Positions 33,234-41,079 of a DNA stretch of 64,000 bases are shown here, in pieces. Within the stretch, counting starts at the first letter, position 1; each line of letters starts with the position of its first letter. The translations under genes and the position numbers were made by a program. Location: positions 254,443 through 318,442 of the forward strand of contig DCVL01000017.1 in the NCBI GenBank assembly GCA_002328035.1. Reading direction: 5' to 3'. The notes below the pieces were generated by a model. That model searched no databases, was not told the DNA's origin, and was given only the letters and a program-made list of their open reading frames with translations. This DNA is from Geobacter sp. UBA2189 (GTDB lineage Bacteria > Desulfobacterota > Desulfuromonadia > Geobacterales > Pseudopelobacteraceae).

Positions 33234-34619
33234 CTATTTTTGTAGATTTTGTGGAAGAGGGTTCTCACCTATCGCATATTCAAGGCTTGCCTTTGCAATT
33301 ATGAAGTCGTAAATAGCTTGAAAATGGGCGGCCTTCATCTTGCCGTAGATGCCAACGGCATCAAAGACATCTCGTGGATTGCCAATTCCGAAGTCAAAAT
33401 TTGCCAAAGCGGCAGCTCCCCATTTTTTTGCACTTGTGTATGCATTTTTGGTTATGAATACATTGTTTCTGGATTCCTGCATCTCAAGCCAAGCCTTTTT
33501 AACCTGTAGAGGGATATAATGGTCGGCATAAAGTTTAGTGCTTTCAAGGCGGTTTAACTGGGCTTGTTCTCCTGAAACCTTTGAGCCGGTAATGCCAAAA
33601 TCAAGCTTCCATTTAAGTCCCAGAGCCACCCCTCCGTAAGTATGTTTGAAGGTGTCGTTTATATAAGGGTTTTTAATCCGATCTCTATGGTCTGCATATG
33701 CCCAGGAGAGTAGGCCAGCCACAAAAAGATCAGGATAGTAGTTTGACTTGGCTGCCTGTACGAGAGCGTTGCGAGCAGCCAGTCCTTCAGAGAGCTGCTT
33801 GAACTCCGGTCGTTGAACTCTTGCCCTGTCTATGGTTCCATTTAGCTCTGGTATTCCGGCATCTGGCAATTCCAGTTTCTCATCAGAAACGTTGATATCA
33901 ACATTGTCGGCCAAACCCAAACGAGCCTTAAGAGCAGCCTTGGCGAGACGTTCCCCTTTTAAGGCCTCTTCCATGTACTTGTTTATCTCGCCTGAGTAGG
34001 CATCGATCTTGAAGAGATCCATCGGATCTCCCGAGGCAGATTCGTTGTCAATCAGTTGTTGAATCTTCTGCTTACCTTGAATCATGTAAAGCTGTAATTC
34101 CGCAAGAACATTCTGAAGTTCGCGGGCAAGGATAACGCCGTAGTAATATTTTTTTACCTCCAGAGCCACTTCATTTCCTTTTTGACGTTTCTTTGCCTTG
34201 TCTACCTCAATACCGTGAGTGGCTGCCTTCATGTTCTCGCTTATTTTTCCAAAAGTCCAGAGCGGTTGGGTTACAAGCATGTCCGTGCTGGCAAACCAGG
34301 TGAGATCCCTTGTGCTGAAGCTCTTGTTTGTATTAATAACCGGTGTAAGGTCTTCCTGTTTTGCGCCAGGCGCCGGGCCAAAGAGTGATGTTACACTGAT
34401 CTGTGGATAGCGGTACGATTTGGCCTCATCCAGTTTGCTTGAGGTTAACGCCAGATCCGCCTCTGCCTCTCCGATTTCAGGAGAATACTGTAGAGCTGTT
34501 CGTATGGACTCATTCAGATCAAGAGTCAATGTTGTCTGCCCCTGACTTCCTGCCAAAGCGTTTGTTGATGCTAAAAGACAAAGCATGATTGTAACGATGT
34601 AATTCAACAGCTGTTTCAT
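33234..34619 (-). CDS. TolC-like outer-membrane protein within the Mla operon
   Basis: A 461-residue TolC-family channel protein with a cleaved signal peptide (IVTIMLCLLASTNALAG), not a lipoprotein. The two halves show the usual pattern (LDLNESIRTALQYSPEIGEAEADLALTSSKLDEAKS, later AQLNRLESTKLYADHYIPLQVKKAWLEMQESRNN). It sits 11 bases after mlaD and 25 before mlaC, all on one strand. Its placement suggests that it provides the outer-membrane end of this Mla system in place of MlaA. That is inference from context. A role as a general export channel remains possible. Confidence 0.88.
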   Translation of the reverse strand: MKQLLNYIVTIMLCLLASTNALAGSQGQTTLTLDLNESIRTALQYSPEIGEAEADLALTSSKLDEAKSYRYPQISVTSLFGPAPGAKQEDLTPVINTNKSFSTRDLTWFASTDMLVTQPLWTFGKISENMKAATHGIEVDKAKKRQKGNEVALEVKKYYYGVILARELQNVLAELQLYMIQGKQKIQQLIDNESASGDPMDLFKIDAYSGEINKYMEEALKGERLAKAALKARLGLADNVDINVSDEKLELPDAGIPELNGTIDRARVQRPEFKQLSEGLAARNALVQAAKSNYYPDLFVAGLLSWAYADHRDRIKNPYINDTFKHTYGGVALGLKWKLDFGITGSKVSGEQAQLNRLESTKLYADHYIPLQVKKAWLEMQESRNNVFITKNAYTSAKKWGAAALANFDFGIGNPRDVFDAVGIYGKMKAAHFQAIYDFIIAKASLEYAIGENPLPQNLQK

Positions 34620-34630
34620 CTTTATTGCCC

Positions 34631-35083
34631 CTAATCTACCTTGCCGTGAATGAATTTGCTAACCAGTTCTTCAATATCTATTGCGGATTCTGTTTCGCGT
34701 ATCTTTCCGCCATTTTTTAATATCTGGTCTGAGCCGCCAGGTTTCAGCTTTATAAACTTGTCCCCAATAATACCACTGGTTCTTACTGATGCAATGACAT
34801 CATCGGTTATATTTATCCCATCTTTGATCTTCATGGTAACAAGCGCTTTATCACCGCTCGAATTTGAAAGGCCAATCTTTTCAACTGTGCCAATCTCTAC
34901 CCCTGCCAACTCAACCCTGGCGCCAGATTTAAGACCAGATACTGAATCAAAGCTAGCTGTTAGCTTGTAGTCATTACCGCCAATCAGTTCCATCTTGCCC
35001 AGATTTATTGAGAGGTAACCCAGGCAGATGATCCCAATCAGCATGAAGATACCAACCGTCAATTCTAGTTTTGCAATGTTCAT
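34631..35083 (-). CDS. mlaD: MCE-domain protein MlaD
   Basis: A 150-residue single MCE-domain protein. One N-terminal transmembrane helix (LTVGIFMLIGIICLGYLSI) anchors it. The MCE domain follows, with FDSVSGLKSGARVELAGVEIGTVEKI and the conserved VRTSGIIGDKFIKL. The C-terminal tail (ESAIDIEELVSKFIHG) matches MlaD. It forms a hexameric ring that passes lipids between MlaC and the MlaFE transporter. It starts 2 bases after mlaF. The length is typical for MlaD without an extra C-terminal needle-forming helix. Confidence 0.94.
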   Translation of the reverse strand: MNIAKLELTVGIFMLIGIICLGYLSINLGKMELIGGNDYKLTASFDSVSGLKSGARVELAGVEIGTVEKIGLSNSSGDKALVTMKIKDGINITDDVIASVRTSGIIGDKFIKLKPGGSDQILKNGGKIRETESAIDIEELVSKFIHGKVD

Positions 35084-35085
35084 GA

Positions 35086-35838
35086 TTATGCAACTCCGCT
35101 GTTAATAGGCCCGTCAAGGCTACCGGATATAAATTGTCTGACCACTGGATGTTCTGAGTTTACTATCTCATCAGCTGTTCCAAACTGTAAAATCTTCCCC
35201 TGATAGAGCATTGCAATATTGTGTGCTACATCAAAGATGTCAGGGATATCATGCGAGACTATAACGGCGGTAAAGCCGAACTTTTTCTGTGTCTCTTTGA
35301 TAAGTTGATGTATCGCTCGTCTTATAACAGGATCAAGGCCGGTGGTTGGTTCGTCAAAAAGTATAATCTGAGGTTTCAGAAGAAGCGCCCTTGCCAGTCC
35401 AACTCTCTTTTTCATGCCGCCGGACAGTTCATCAGGGTACTTTGAGTTGACATTTTTAAGGCCAACCTCCTGAAGTGCGATTTTAACCTGCTGATTTATC
35501 TCTTCACGGTCAAGATTTGTCTTTTCTTCCAGTGGAAATGCAACATTTTCATAAACCGTCATCGAGTCAAAGAGTGCCGCATTCTGGAATACCATGGCAA
35601 ATTTTTCACGGATCTGATTGAGTTGAGAACGGTGCAATCCAACTATGCTCTTCCCCTCAATAAGTACATCACCCCGTTCCGGCTTCAGAAGTCCTATAAT
35701 ATGCTTTATCAGCACACTTTTGCCTTCTCCACTTGGCCCTATGACAGCGGTGATTTCACCTGCAGGTATGCTAAGGTTCAGGCCGTTTAGCACAACCTGG
35801 CTTCCAAAGCTCTTATGGATATCAATCATTTTAATCAT
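35086..35838 (-). CDS. mlaF: Mla lipid-transport ABC ATPase MlaF
   Basis: A 250-residue ATPase. Walker A is GPSGEGKS (a Ser/Glu variant of the usual GxxGxGKS), with signature LSGGMKKRVGLARAL, Walker B IILFDEPTTGLD and a conserved HDI. This matches MlaF-type ATPases. ATG 35838 overlaps the mlaE stop by 4 bases (ATGA). A TTG 30 bases upstream would lengthen the protein but has no site. It drives lipid movement through the MlaE permease. Confidence 0.95.
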   Translation of the reverse strand: MIKMIDIHKSFGSQVVLNGLNLSIPAGEITAVIGPSGEGKSVLIKHIIGLLKPERGDVLIEGKSIVGLHRSQLNQIREKFAMVFQNAALFDSMTVYENVAFPLEEKTNLDREEINQQVKIALQEVGLKNVNSKYPDELSGGMKKRVGLARALLLKPQIILFDEPTTGLDPVIRRAIHQLIKETQKKFGFTAVIVSHDIPDIFDVAHNIAMLYQGKILQFGTADEIVNSEHPVVRQFISGSLDGPINSGVA

Positions 35839-36623
35839 AGGAGTATTGAGGTAAGAAAATAGTCCCAAACAAGTATGAGTACCGAGGTAAGAACTACTGA
35901 TTCAGTAGTAGCGCGGGAGACCCCTTCTGCACCATGTCCGGCATAGTAACCCTTGTAACAACCTATCCAGGCTATAATCAGGCCAAATGAGAATGACTTT
36001 ACGAAGCCGGAATAGACATCCTTCCACTCAACGGAACGGTACATCTCGCTGAAATAGGAACCGGGATTCACACCCAGGAGCTTCACCCCAACCAACCAGC
36101 CTCCATATATGCCGACTACATCAAAAATGGCGCATAAAAGCGGCATTGATATCATGGCTGCTATGAATTTAGGGGAGATCAGGTATTTATATGGATCCAG
36201 TGCCATGGTTTCAAGCGCGTCTATCTGTTCACTTATCCGCATTATGCCGATCTCCGCGGTAATAGCAGAGCCGGCTCTGCCGGTAACCATAAGTGCGGAG
36301 AGGACAGGTCCAAGCTCCCTTATCAATGAGAGAGCGACAGCTGTTCCAAGCATCCCTTCAGAACCAAATTTGGTAAGAGTGTAATATCCCTGAAGTCCGA
36401 GCACCATGCCTGTGAATGCGGCTGTCAGTATTATTACAAAAAGGGATTTTGTGCCGATGAAGTTTATCTGCTTAAGTACATGGATTGGACGTCCAGGGCG
36501 GCGGATAACAGAATAGAGGGCATAGAGCAGAAATTGTCCTGTTCGACCCAAATCCTGCACCAGGCATATTCCCCAGGCACCTATTCTTCTTGTCAGATTA
36601 ATCAAGCAGGCTAATACTCCCAA
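35835..36623 (-). CDS. mlaE: Mla lipid-transport permease MlaE
   Basis: A 262-residue MlaE-type permease with the motifs FTGMVLGLQGYYTLTKFGSEGMLGTAVALSLIRELGPVLSALMVTGRAGSAITAEIGIMR and five to six transmembrane helices. The start is uncertain: TTG 36623 is the longest choice, while TTG 36605 has GGGAG about 11 bases upstream. No ATG exists near the N-terminus. It is the first gene of the operon and lies 77 bases after the MnmA-like gene on the same strand. It works with MlaF and MlaD, and retrograde or anterograde direction is not decided by sequence. Confidence 0.92.
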   Translation of the reverse strand: MGVLACLINLTRRIGAWGICLVQDLGRTGQFLLYALYSVIRRPGRPIHVLKQINFIGTKSLFVIILTAAFTGMVLGLQGYYTLTKFGSEGMLGTAVALSLIRELGPVLSALMVTGRAGSAITAEIGIMRISEQIDALETMALDPYKYLISPKFIAAMISMPLLCAIFDVVGIYGGWLVGVKLLGVNPGSYFSEMYRSVEWKDVYSGFVKSFSFGLIIAWIGCYKGYYAGHGAEGVSRATTESVVLTSVLILVWDYFLTSILL

Positions 36624-36700
36624 CTACATAAATTACTAAGGCATTATAGAATGAAGTCATCACTGTTGTAAAGTTTCAGAATTGAATCAGGTGGATTACT

Positions 36701-37738
36701 TTATTCAGATCTTAAACATGGAGCTGCTTTGAAGAGAGAAACCCTGAAAGATTCAAGTTCATCTTCACCAATGTCGTTCATTACCTCAATTTTAAGGGTC
36801 TCTCCATCCCTGTTTGCGCTCAGGGAACAGACAAGATGCCTTGGAAATCTCGTGTAACGCAAAAGAATACGCCCTGCCTGAATCAGATCTGTTGCAAGAG
36901 GTTTACCGGTAACAAGCACTATCGGACTCGAACCATCCGGCCATCTCAATATGGTTTCACCTTTGGCAATCAAGGAATGGAGTCTGTCATTTTCGTTGCA
37001 GTCCCTTCCGACAATTGCTTTGCAGTTCTCTGAAATACGGAAATGCCGACCTGTTCTAAGCAGTTCAAAGTCCCGTATTACAGGAGCCGGTTGATGTGAG
37101 AGCAGATCCTTTACCTTTGGAATGTAACTCTCTTCTGCCAGAAGACAGCCGCCTCCAGGGCCGGGAAAGTCATCAATGCCAAGTTTAGCGGCAAGAAGCA
37201 TCTGATCCTTGCGGCCTCTGCCTTTTATGGCTGGGAGTTCATCTCTTCTGACCCATCCCTCCATTTCAGGTATTGTCTCCTTCAAAAACCTTGCGGAAAG
37301 AGGTCTAAGCAGAAGCCCATCAAGACCGCTGTCTCTCTCGATAATTCTCATGGTGTCCTTGCGTTGGCTCATAGGACGCTGTCCAATCACTTCACCGGTA
37401 ATAATGAAATCAGCCTTCAGTTCATCCATCAATTTTTTTGTATGGCGTAACATAAATGATTTGCAGTCAATACAGGGATTAAGGCCGCTACCGTAGCCAT
37501 GTACAGGGTTCTTCAGCATCTCCAGATAATCGTTTCCCAGAGCGATACTGCGAAATGGAATTTCGTATATTGATGCGTATCTGGCGGCGATGGAGACTGA
37601 GCTGTTTTCTGGCGAAGAGCCAAAAAAAGGAGAGGTGAAGTTTATTGCCAGTATATCAATCCCCTGATTCTGGATAATCTTTGCTGCCAGAATAGAATCA
37701 AGTCCACCGGAAAAGAGGGCTAAGGCACGACGTTGCAT
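36701..37738 (-). CDS. MnmA/ThiI-like PP-loop thiolase-type enzyme, C-terminal NFACT-R-like domain
   Basis: 345 residues. The ATP-pyrophosphatase loop SGGLDS (10-15) starts the protein. Cys89 and Cys92 (NPCIDC) and Cys198 (GPGGGCLL) stand where MnmA has its two catalytic cysteines (first conserved in an NPCxxC motif, the second about 100 residues on). Between them lies the MnmA-like FIITGEVIGQRPMSQRKDTM. The C-terminal third (215-330) resembles the RNA-binding NFACT-R/DUF814 region. A tRNA thiolation role is therefore likely, but the target base is unknown. It is not a canonical MnmA, which lacks that C-terminal region. It diverges from hisI across 245 bases and precedes the mla operon on the same strand. 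Confidence 0.7.
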   Translation of the reverse strand: MQRRALALFSGGLDSILAAKIIQNQGIDILAINFTSPFFGSSPENSSVSIAARYASIYEIPFRSIALGNDYLEMLKNPVHGYGSGLNPCIDCKSFMLRHTKKLMDELKADFIITGEVIGQRPMSQRKDTMRIIERDSGLDGLLLRPLSARFLKETIPEMEGWVRRDELPAIKGRGRKDQMLLAAKLGIDDFPGPGGGCLLAEESYIPKVKDLLSHQPAPVIRDFELLRTGRHFRISENCKAIVGRDCNENDRLHSLIAKGETILRWPDGSSPIVLVTGKPLATDLIQAGRILLRYTRFPRHLVCSLSANRDGETLKIEVMNDIGEDELESFRVSLFKAAPCLRSE

Positions 37739-37926
37739 CTTATATAAGACTCCTTTTGGTTAGTCCAGAGAGTTTTTCAGTCATTTAAAGTCCTTGTCCA
37801 GAATTGGTTACTGTCAGGATAAGCAGCTGAACCTTGTACTATATAGCTGCGCATTTTCATAGCACCTTAATCAAGCTCTGCTTTAATTATTCATACCTCA
37901 AAGAGATTCAATTCTGTTCCTCATTC

Positions 37927-37955
37927 TTGCATTTTTTGGTGCCTACCCATATACT
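37927..37955 (+). promoter_or_regulatory. Sigma-70-type promoter of hisIG
   Basis: TTGCAT (37927-37932), a 17-base spacer and TATACT (37950-37955). The start would fall near 37962, just ahead of the AGGAGG of hisI. Box quality and spacing are good. Confidence 0.65.
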
Positions 37956-37983
37956 GCCAAGATATTTTTCAGGAGGAAAGAGC

Positions 37984-38361
37984 ATGATTGAGATTAATTT
38001 TGAAAAAATGGGTGGTTTGATTCCTGCTGTAATCCAGGATTATGAAAACGGTGAAGTTCTTATGGTCGCCTTTATGGACAAAAAGACCCTTGATTTGACC
38101 CTTAAGGACGGTAAGACCTGGTTCTATAGCCGCAGTCGTAACAAGTATTGGATGAAGGGTGAAGAATCCGGCAATACTCAGGATGTGATCGAGGTGTTGA
38201 CTGACTGTGACGCAGATACGCTAGTTATAAAGGTAAAGCAGAACGGACCGGCCGCCTGTCATACCGGTAACCGGAGCTGTTTTTACAGAAAATGGGAAAA
38301 TGGCGGCTGGGTTGAATACTCAAATCCTCTCTTTGATCCAAAGGAGGTTTATAAAAAATGA
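37984..38361 (+). CDS. hisI: Phosphoribosyl-AMP cyclohydrolase
   Basis: A 125-residue monofunctional HisI, which opens the purine ring of PR-AMP in histidine synthesis. It has the conserved VLMVAFMDKKTLDLT, WFYSRSRNKYWMKGEESGN, the metal-binding DCDADTL and the zinc-binding ACHTGNRSCFYR. No C-terminal HisE domain is present, so PR-ATP pyrophosphohydrolase is encoded elsewhere. ATG 37984 has AGGAGG well placed; an apparent upstream extension is a non-coding leader holding the promoter. The stop overlaps hisG by 4 bases (ATGA). Confidence 0.96.
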   Translation: MIEINFEKMGGLIPAVIQDYENGEVLMVAFMDKKTLDLTLKDGKTWFYSRSRNKYWMKGEESGNTQDVIEVLTDCDADTLVIKVKQNGPAACHTGNRSCFYRKWENGGWVEYSNPLFDPKEVYKK

Positions 38362-39233
38362 GCGGCATTTTAAGATTCGGAATACCGAAGGGCAGCCTTG
38401 AGGATGCTACCATTGATCTGTTCAGGCAAGCCGGCTGGCAGATAACGGTCTCATCCAGAAGCTATTTTCCAACTGTAGACGATCCAGAGGTGAAGTGCCA
38501 CCTGATACGCCCGCAGGAAATGGGGCGATATGTTGAGCGTGCCACAATTGATGTCGGGATAGCGGGACGGGACTGGATACGTGAAAATGATTCTGATGTT
38601 GTCGAAGTCTGCGAGATGGTTTACTCAAAGGTATCAAGGCGACCGGTTCGTTGGGTTCTGGTTGTGGCTCAGGATTCAAAGGTGCAGAAACCTGAAGATC
38701 TGCATGGAGCTACCATTTCCACAGAGCTGGTCGAGTTTACCAAACGTTACTTTGCTAAAAGGGATATCCCTGTCACTGTTGAATTTTCATGGGGCGCTAC
38801 AGAGGCCAAGGTCATAGATGGATTGTGTGATGCCATTGTTGAAGTCACAGAGACAGGTTCTACAATCAGGGCAAACAACCTGCGTATAGTATGCGACCTG
38901 ATGGAGTCGGTGCCGGTAATGGTAGTTAATAAGGCTGCCTGGATTGACCCCTGGAAAAGGGCAAAGATAGAACAGATTGCAACCCTGCTTAATTCTACTC
39001 TAAGAGCCGAAGGGATGGTTGGGTTCAAGATGAATGCTCCAGCAGACAGGGTAGATGCTATAACAGCTATTTTACCGAGTCAGAAGGCTCCTACTATCTC
39101 CCATCTTTATAAATCAGACTGGGTTTCAATTGAAAGCATACTGCCTGAAAAGGAAGTCAGGCGTATTGTCCCTGAGCTGTTAGGCCTTGGTGCTGAAGGT
39201 ATTATTGAATACCCGCTCAATAAAATTATCTGA
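38358..39233 (+). CDS. hisG: ATP phosphoribosyltransferase, long form
   Basis: A 291-residue HisG of the long type, the first and feedback-controlled step of histidine synthesis. The catalytic region has FGIPKGSLEDATIDLFRQAGW, DVGIAGRDWI and DGLCDAIVEVTETGSTIRANNL. The C-terminal ACT-like histidine-binding domain (about 215-291) is present, so no HisZ partner is needed. It overlaps hisI by 4 bases. After its stop lie a 9-bp inverted repeat with a long loop (39258-39296) and then a small unknown gene. Confidence 0.96.
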   Translation: MSGILRFGIPKGSLEDATIDLFRQAGWQITVSSRSYFPTVDDPEVKCHLIRPQEMGRYVERATIDVGIAGRDWIRENDSDVVEVCEMVYSKVSRRPVRWVLVVAQDSKVQKPEDLHGATISTELVEFTKRYFAKRDIPVTVEFSWGATEAKVIDGLCDAIVEVTETGSTIRANNLRIVCDLMESVPVMVVNKAAWIDPWKRAKIEQIATLLNSTLRAEGMVGFKMNAPADRVDAITAILPSQKAPTISHLYKSDWVSIESILPEKEVRRIVPELLGLGAEGIIEYPLNKII

Positions 39234-39257
39234 AATTCTTGATTCATATCCGATTGT

Positions 39258-39296
39258 CAGGCAGTAGCGTGCATCTGACTTGTACATTACTGCCTG
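39258..39296 (+). repeat. 9-bp inverted repeat after hisG
   Basis: CAGGCAGTA (39258-39266) and TACTGCCTG (39288-39296) enclose a 21-base loop. No T-tract follows, so it is a weak candidate for a transcription end or RNA-processing site after hisIG. Confidence 0.4.
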
Positions 39297-39335
39297 GCTT
39301 GGCCAAAATCCCTGATAAAAAAGGAAGCTCTGTAA

Positions 39336-39677
39336 ATGATTTTTGAAAAAGATCTTGTGCTGGTGCATGTTGATGACAAGCCCGGCTTTTATGCCCGTGT
39401 TGAGGATATAAGCCCTGATATCAAAAAAGGTTGGTGGCTGGTAAAGCTTCTTGTGCTTACCTTTCCCCTTCAGATCTTCAGTTGGATTCTTGATGAAACG
39501 CAGCTTGACGGTTTTCCTTTTACCATGAGTGGCACCCCGCTGCGCCTAGAAAAACTTATCTCACCATTGGACTCTGAAGTTGAGGAACCTGAAGAGAAGA
39601 TGAAGCCTGAAAAGAAGGTTCCACTGCCAGATGCAGGACAAAAGGTAGTTTCTCTTGCGTCAAGACGTAAAAAATAA
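39336..39677 (+). CDS. Small unknown protein
   Basis: 113 residues, family not recognised. Residues 1 to about 75 look like a compact beta-rich domain (LVLVHVDDKPGFYARVEDISPDI, then WWLVKLLVLTFPLQIFSWILDETQLDG). The C-terminal 40 residues are a charged, disordered tail (many Glu, Lys and Pro) ending in SRRKK. There is no signal peptide or real membrane segment despite the hydrophobic middle. The pattern 'ARVEDI...KKGWWLVKLLVL' suggests a small PilZ- or SH3-like barrel, but I cannot confirm this. GGAAG lies upstream of the ATG. It is followed after 24 bases by a DUF3187 gene and may be co-transcribed. Confidence 0.6.
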   Translation: MIFEKDLVLVHVDDKPGFYARVEDISPDIKKGWWLVKLLVLTFPLQIFSWILDETQLDGFPFTMSGTPLRLEKLISPLDSEVEEPEEKMKPEKKVPLPDAGQKVVSLASRRKK

Positions 39678-39701
39678 GATCCCTGAGCAGGGGTATTATA
39701 A

Positions 39702-40715
39702 ATGTTGAGAATCCTGTTTTGTCATATCTTCCTTGCTGTCACATTATTCAGTGCAACGGCAGTATTTGGGGCGGGATTTGATATTGAGCCGTTTCTAACG
39801 GCCAATCGCAGCCCTCTTGTACAGATCTTTGGTCTGCCGTCTGAAACATCAGCTTCCCTCGTTTCAAGTGGCAACTGGAAGATCAGCCTGTCACAGGATA
39901 TTGCCTCCATTTATAGTTCACACTCAAATGCTGTTGAAGAGATCCTGCTGGATGGTGAATTGTATCGTTGGAACTTAAGGGGGCAGTATGGACTCACCGA
40001 CAAACTTGAGATTGGTATTGAGATCCCTATTCTGATTCAGGGGGGCGGATTCCTGGATGGATTTATCGTTGATTGGCATAAACTATGGGGGTTGCCTCAA
40101 GGCGGGCGGGATACAGCCCCTAAAAATAGGATCAGCTACAGATACACAAAAAACGGGGTACGACTTCTGGATCTGGACAAGAGTTCAGAGGGAGTCGGCG
40201 ATATAAGTCTTTTAAGCGCTTACAGGCTTTTTGAAAATAATACCGATTTAAATCATACAGATGTAGCTTTGCGTGCCCAGTTAAAGCTGCCAACAGGCGA
40301 CAGCTCTACCCTTGCAGGCAGTGGTAGCATTGATTTCGCTCTTTTTCTTGCAGCTTCATTTAATCAGAATACAGAATACGGTGTTCTTGGCCTTTTTGCC
40401 TCTGCCGGAACTATGCTTGGCAATGATGGTGATATACTTAAAGAACAGAGGGAAAATATTGCTGGTTTTGGAACGGTTGGAGCAGGCTGGTCTCCAACCA
40501 ACTGGATAGCTTTCAAGTCACAATGTCTGATCAGTTCTCCCCTATACAAAGACAGCTCCCTTCCTGAGCTTGGAAAAAACTCCGCACTATTGACCATCGG
40601 TGGAACTGTCCGCCTTCCACACGCATACATGCTTGATATAGGTGTTAGCGAGGATATTGCAGTTTCAACCGCTCCAGATGTGACCTTACATGTAGGATTG
40701 ACAAAAAGGTTTTAA
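39702..40715 (+). CDS. DUF3187-type outer-membrane beta-barrel protein
   Basis: A 337-residue exported protein. The signal peptide (FCHIFLAVTLFSATAVFGA) is followed by FDIEPFLTANRSPLVQIFGLP, which matches DUF3187 proteins as I know them. Alternating hydrophobic and polar strands and an aromatic C-terminus ending in phenylalanine (TKRF) indicate an outer-membrane barrel. Function is unknown; the family is common in Geobacter-like genomes. It starts 24 bases after a small unknown gene. The 364 bases that follow hold no secure gene, only a small repeat element. Confidence 0.75.
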   Translation: MLRILFCHIFLAVTLFSATAVFGAGFDIEPFLTANRSPLVQIFGLPSETSASLVSSGNWKISLSQDIASIYSSHSNAVEEILLDGELYRWNLRGQYGLTDKLEIGIEIPILIQGGGFLDGFIVDWHKLWGLPQGGRDTAPKNRISYRYTKNGVRLLDLDKSSEGVGDISLLSAYRLFENNTDLNHTDVALRAQLKLPTGDSSTLAGSGSIDFALFLAASFNQNTEYGVLGLFASAGTMLGNDGDILKEQRENIAGFGTVGAGWSPTNWIAFKSQCLISSPLYKDSSLPELGKNSALLTIGGTVRLPHAYMLDIGVSEDIAVSTAPDVTLHVGLTKRF

Positions 40716-41079
40716 CTCAACTTTTGCACGTAGCTTGCAACGATTTATATTATTGAAGTCAGCATATTAGACTGCATTTTGTCCCTGAAAACGGCGGCAA
40801 CATAGCGGTGAACCTCTCCACCCACGTTTGTATCTGCTCTTTGGTAAATCCGACAATTCGTTGCAAGGTCTGCTCAAGCAGAGCCAACAACATGGTTAAT
40901 GCAAAAATCAGGGACACCATACCTATTTATCCAAAAAATTGATTGTAAATAATTACAGTCTGTTGTGGCCGAACATTAGTACAAAACGCAGAAAACCAGA
41001 GCAAAATATGCTTGTTTTAAATAACATATCAGAATATTACAGTTTCCGGATGAAAACTAATTAAAATGTGAGGGCGCTA
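40716..41079. other. Gene-free interval with a small inverted-repeat element
   Basis: The 364 bases between the DUF3187 gene and the glycosyltransferase contain one organised element (40780-40916, listed separately). They also contain a minus-strand open frame of 53 codons (40759-40920) that spans that element and has no ribosome-binding site or recognisable domain. The rest is AT-rich and looks like a foreign junction before the AT-rich cassette that follows. No convincing promoter was identified. Confidence 0.55.
40780..40916. repeat. MITE-like element with TGTCCCTGA terminal inverted repeats
   Basis: TGTCCCTGA (40780-40788) faces its exact reverse complement (40908-40916), and A/T-rich bases inside each end extend the match. 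The 137-base interior is open in one minus-strand frame throughout (53 codons including flanks), encoding a peptide beginning MVSLIFALTMLL. That could be a remnant of a transposase or a chance frame. No target-site duplication is evident. Confidence 0.5.
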
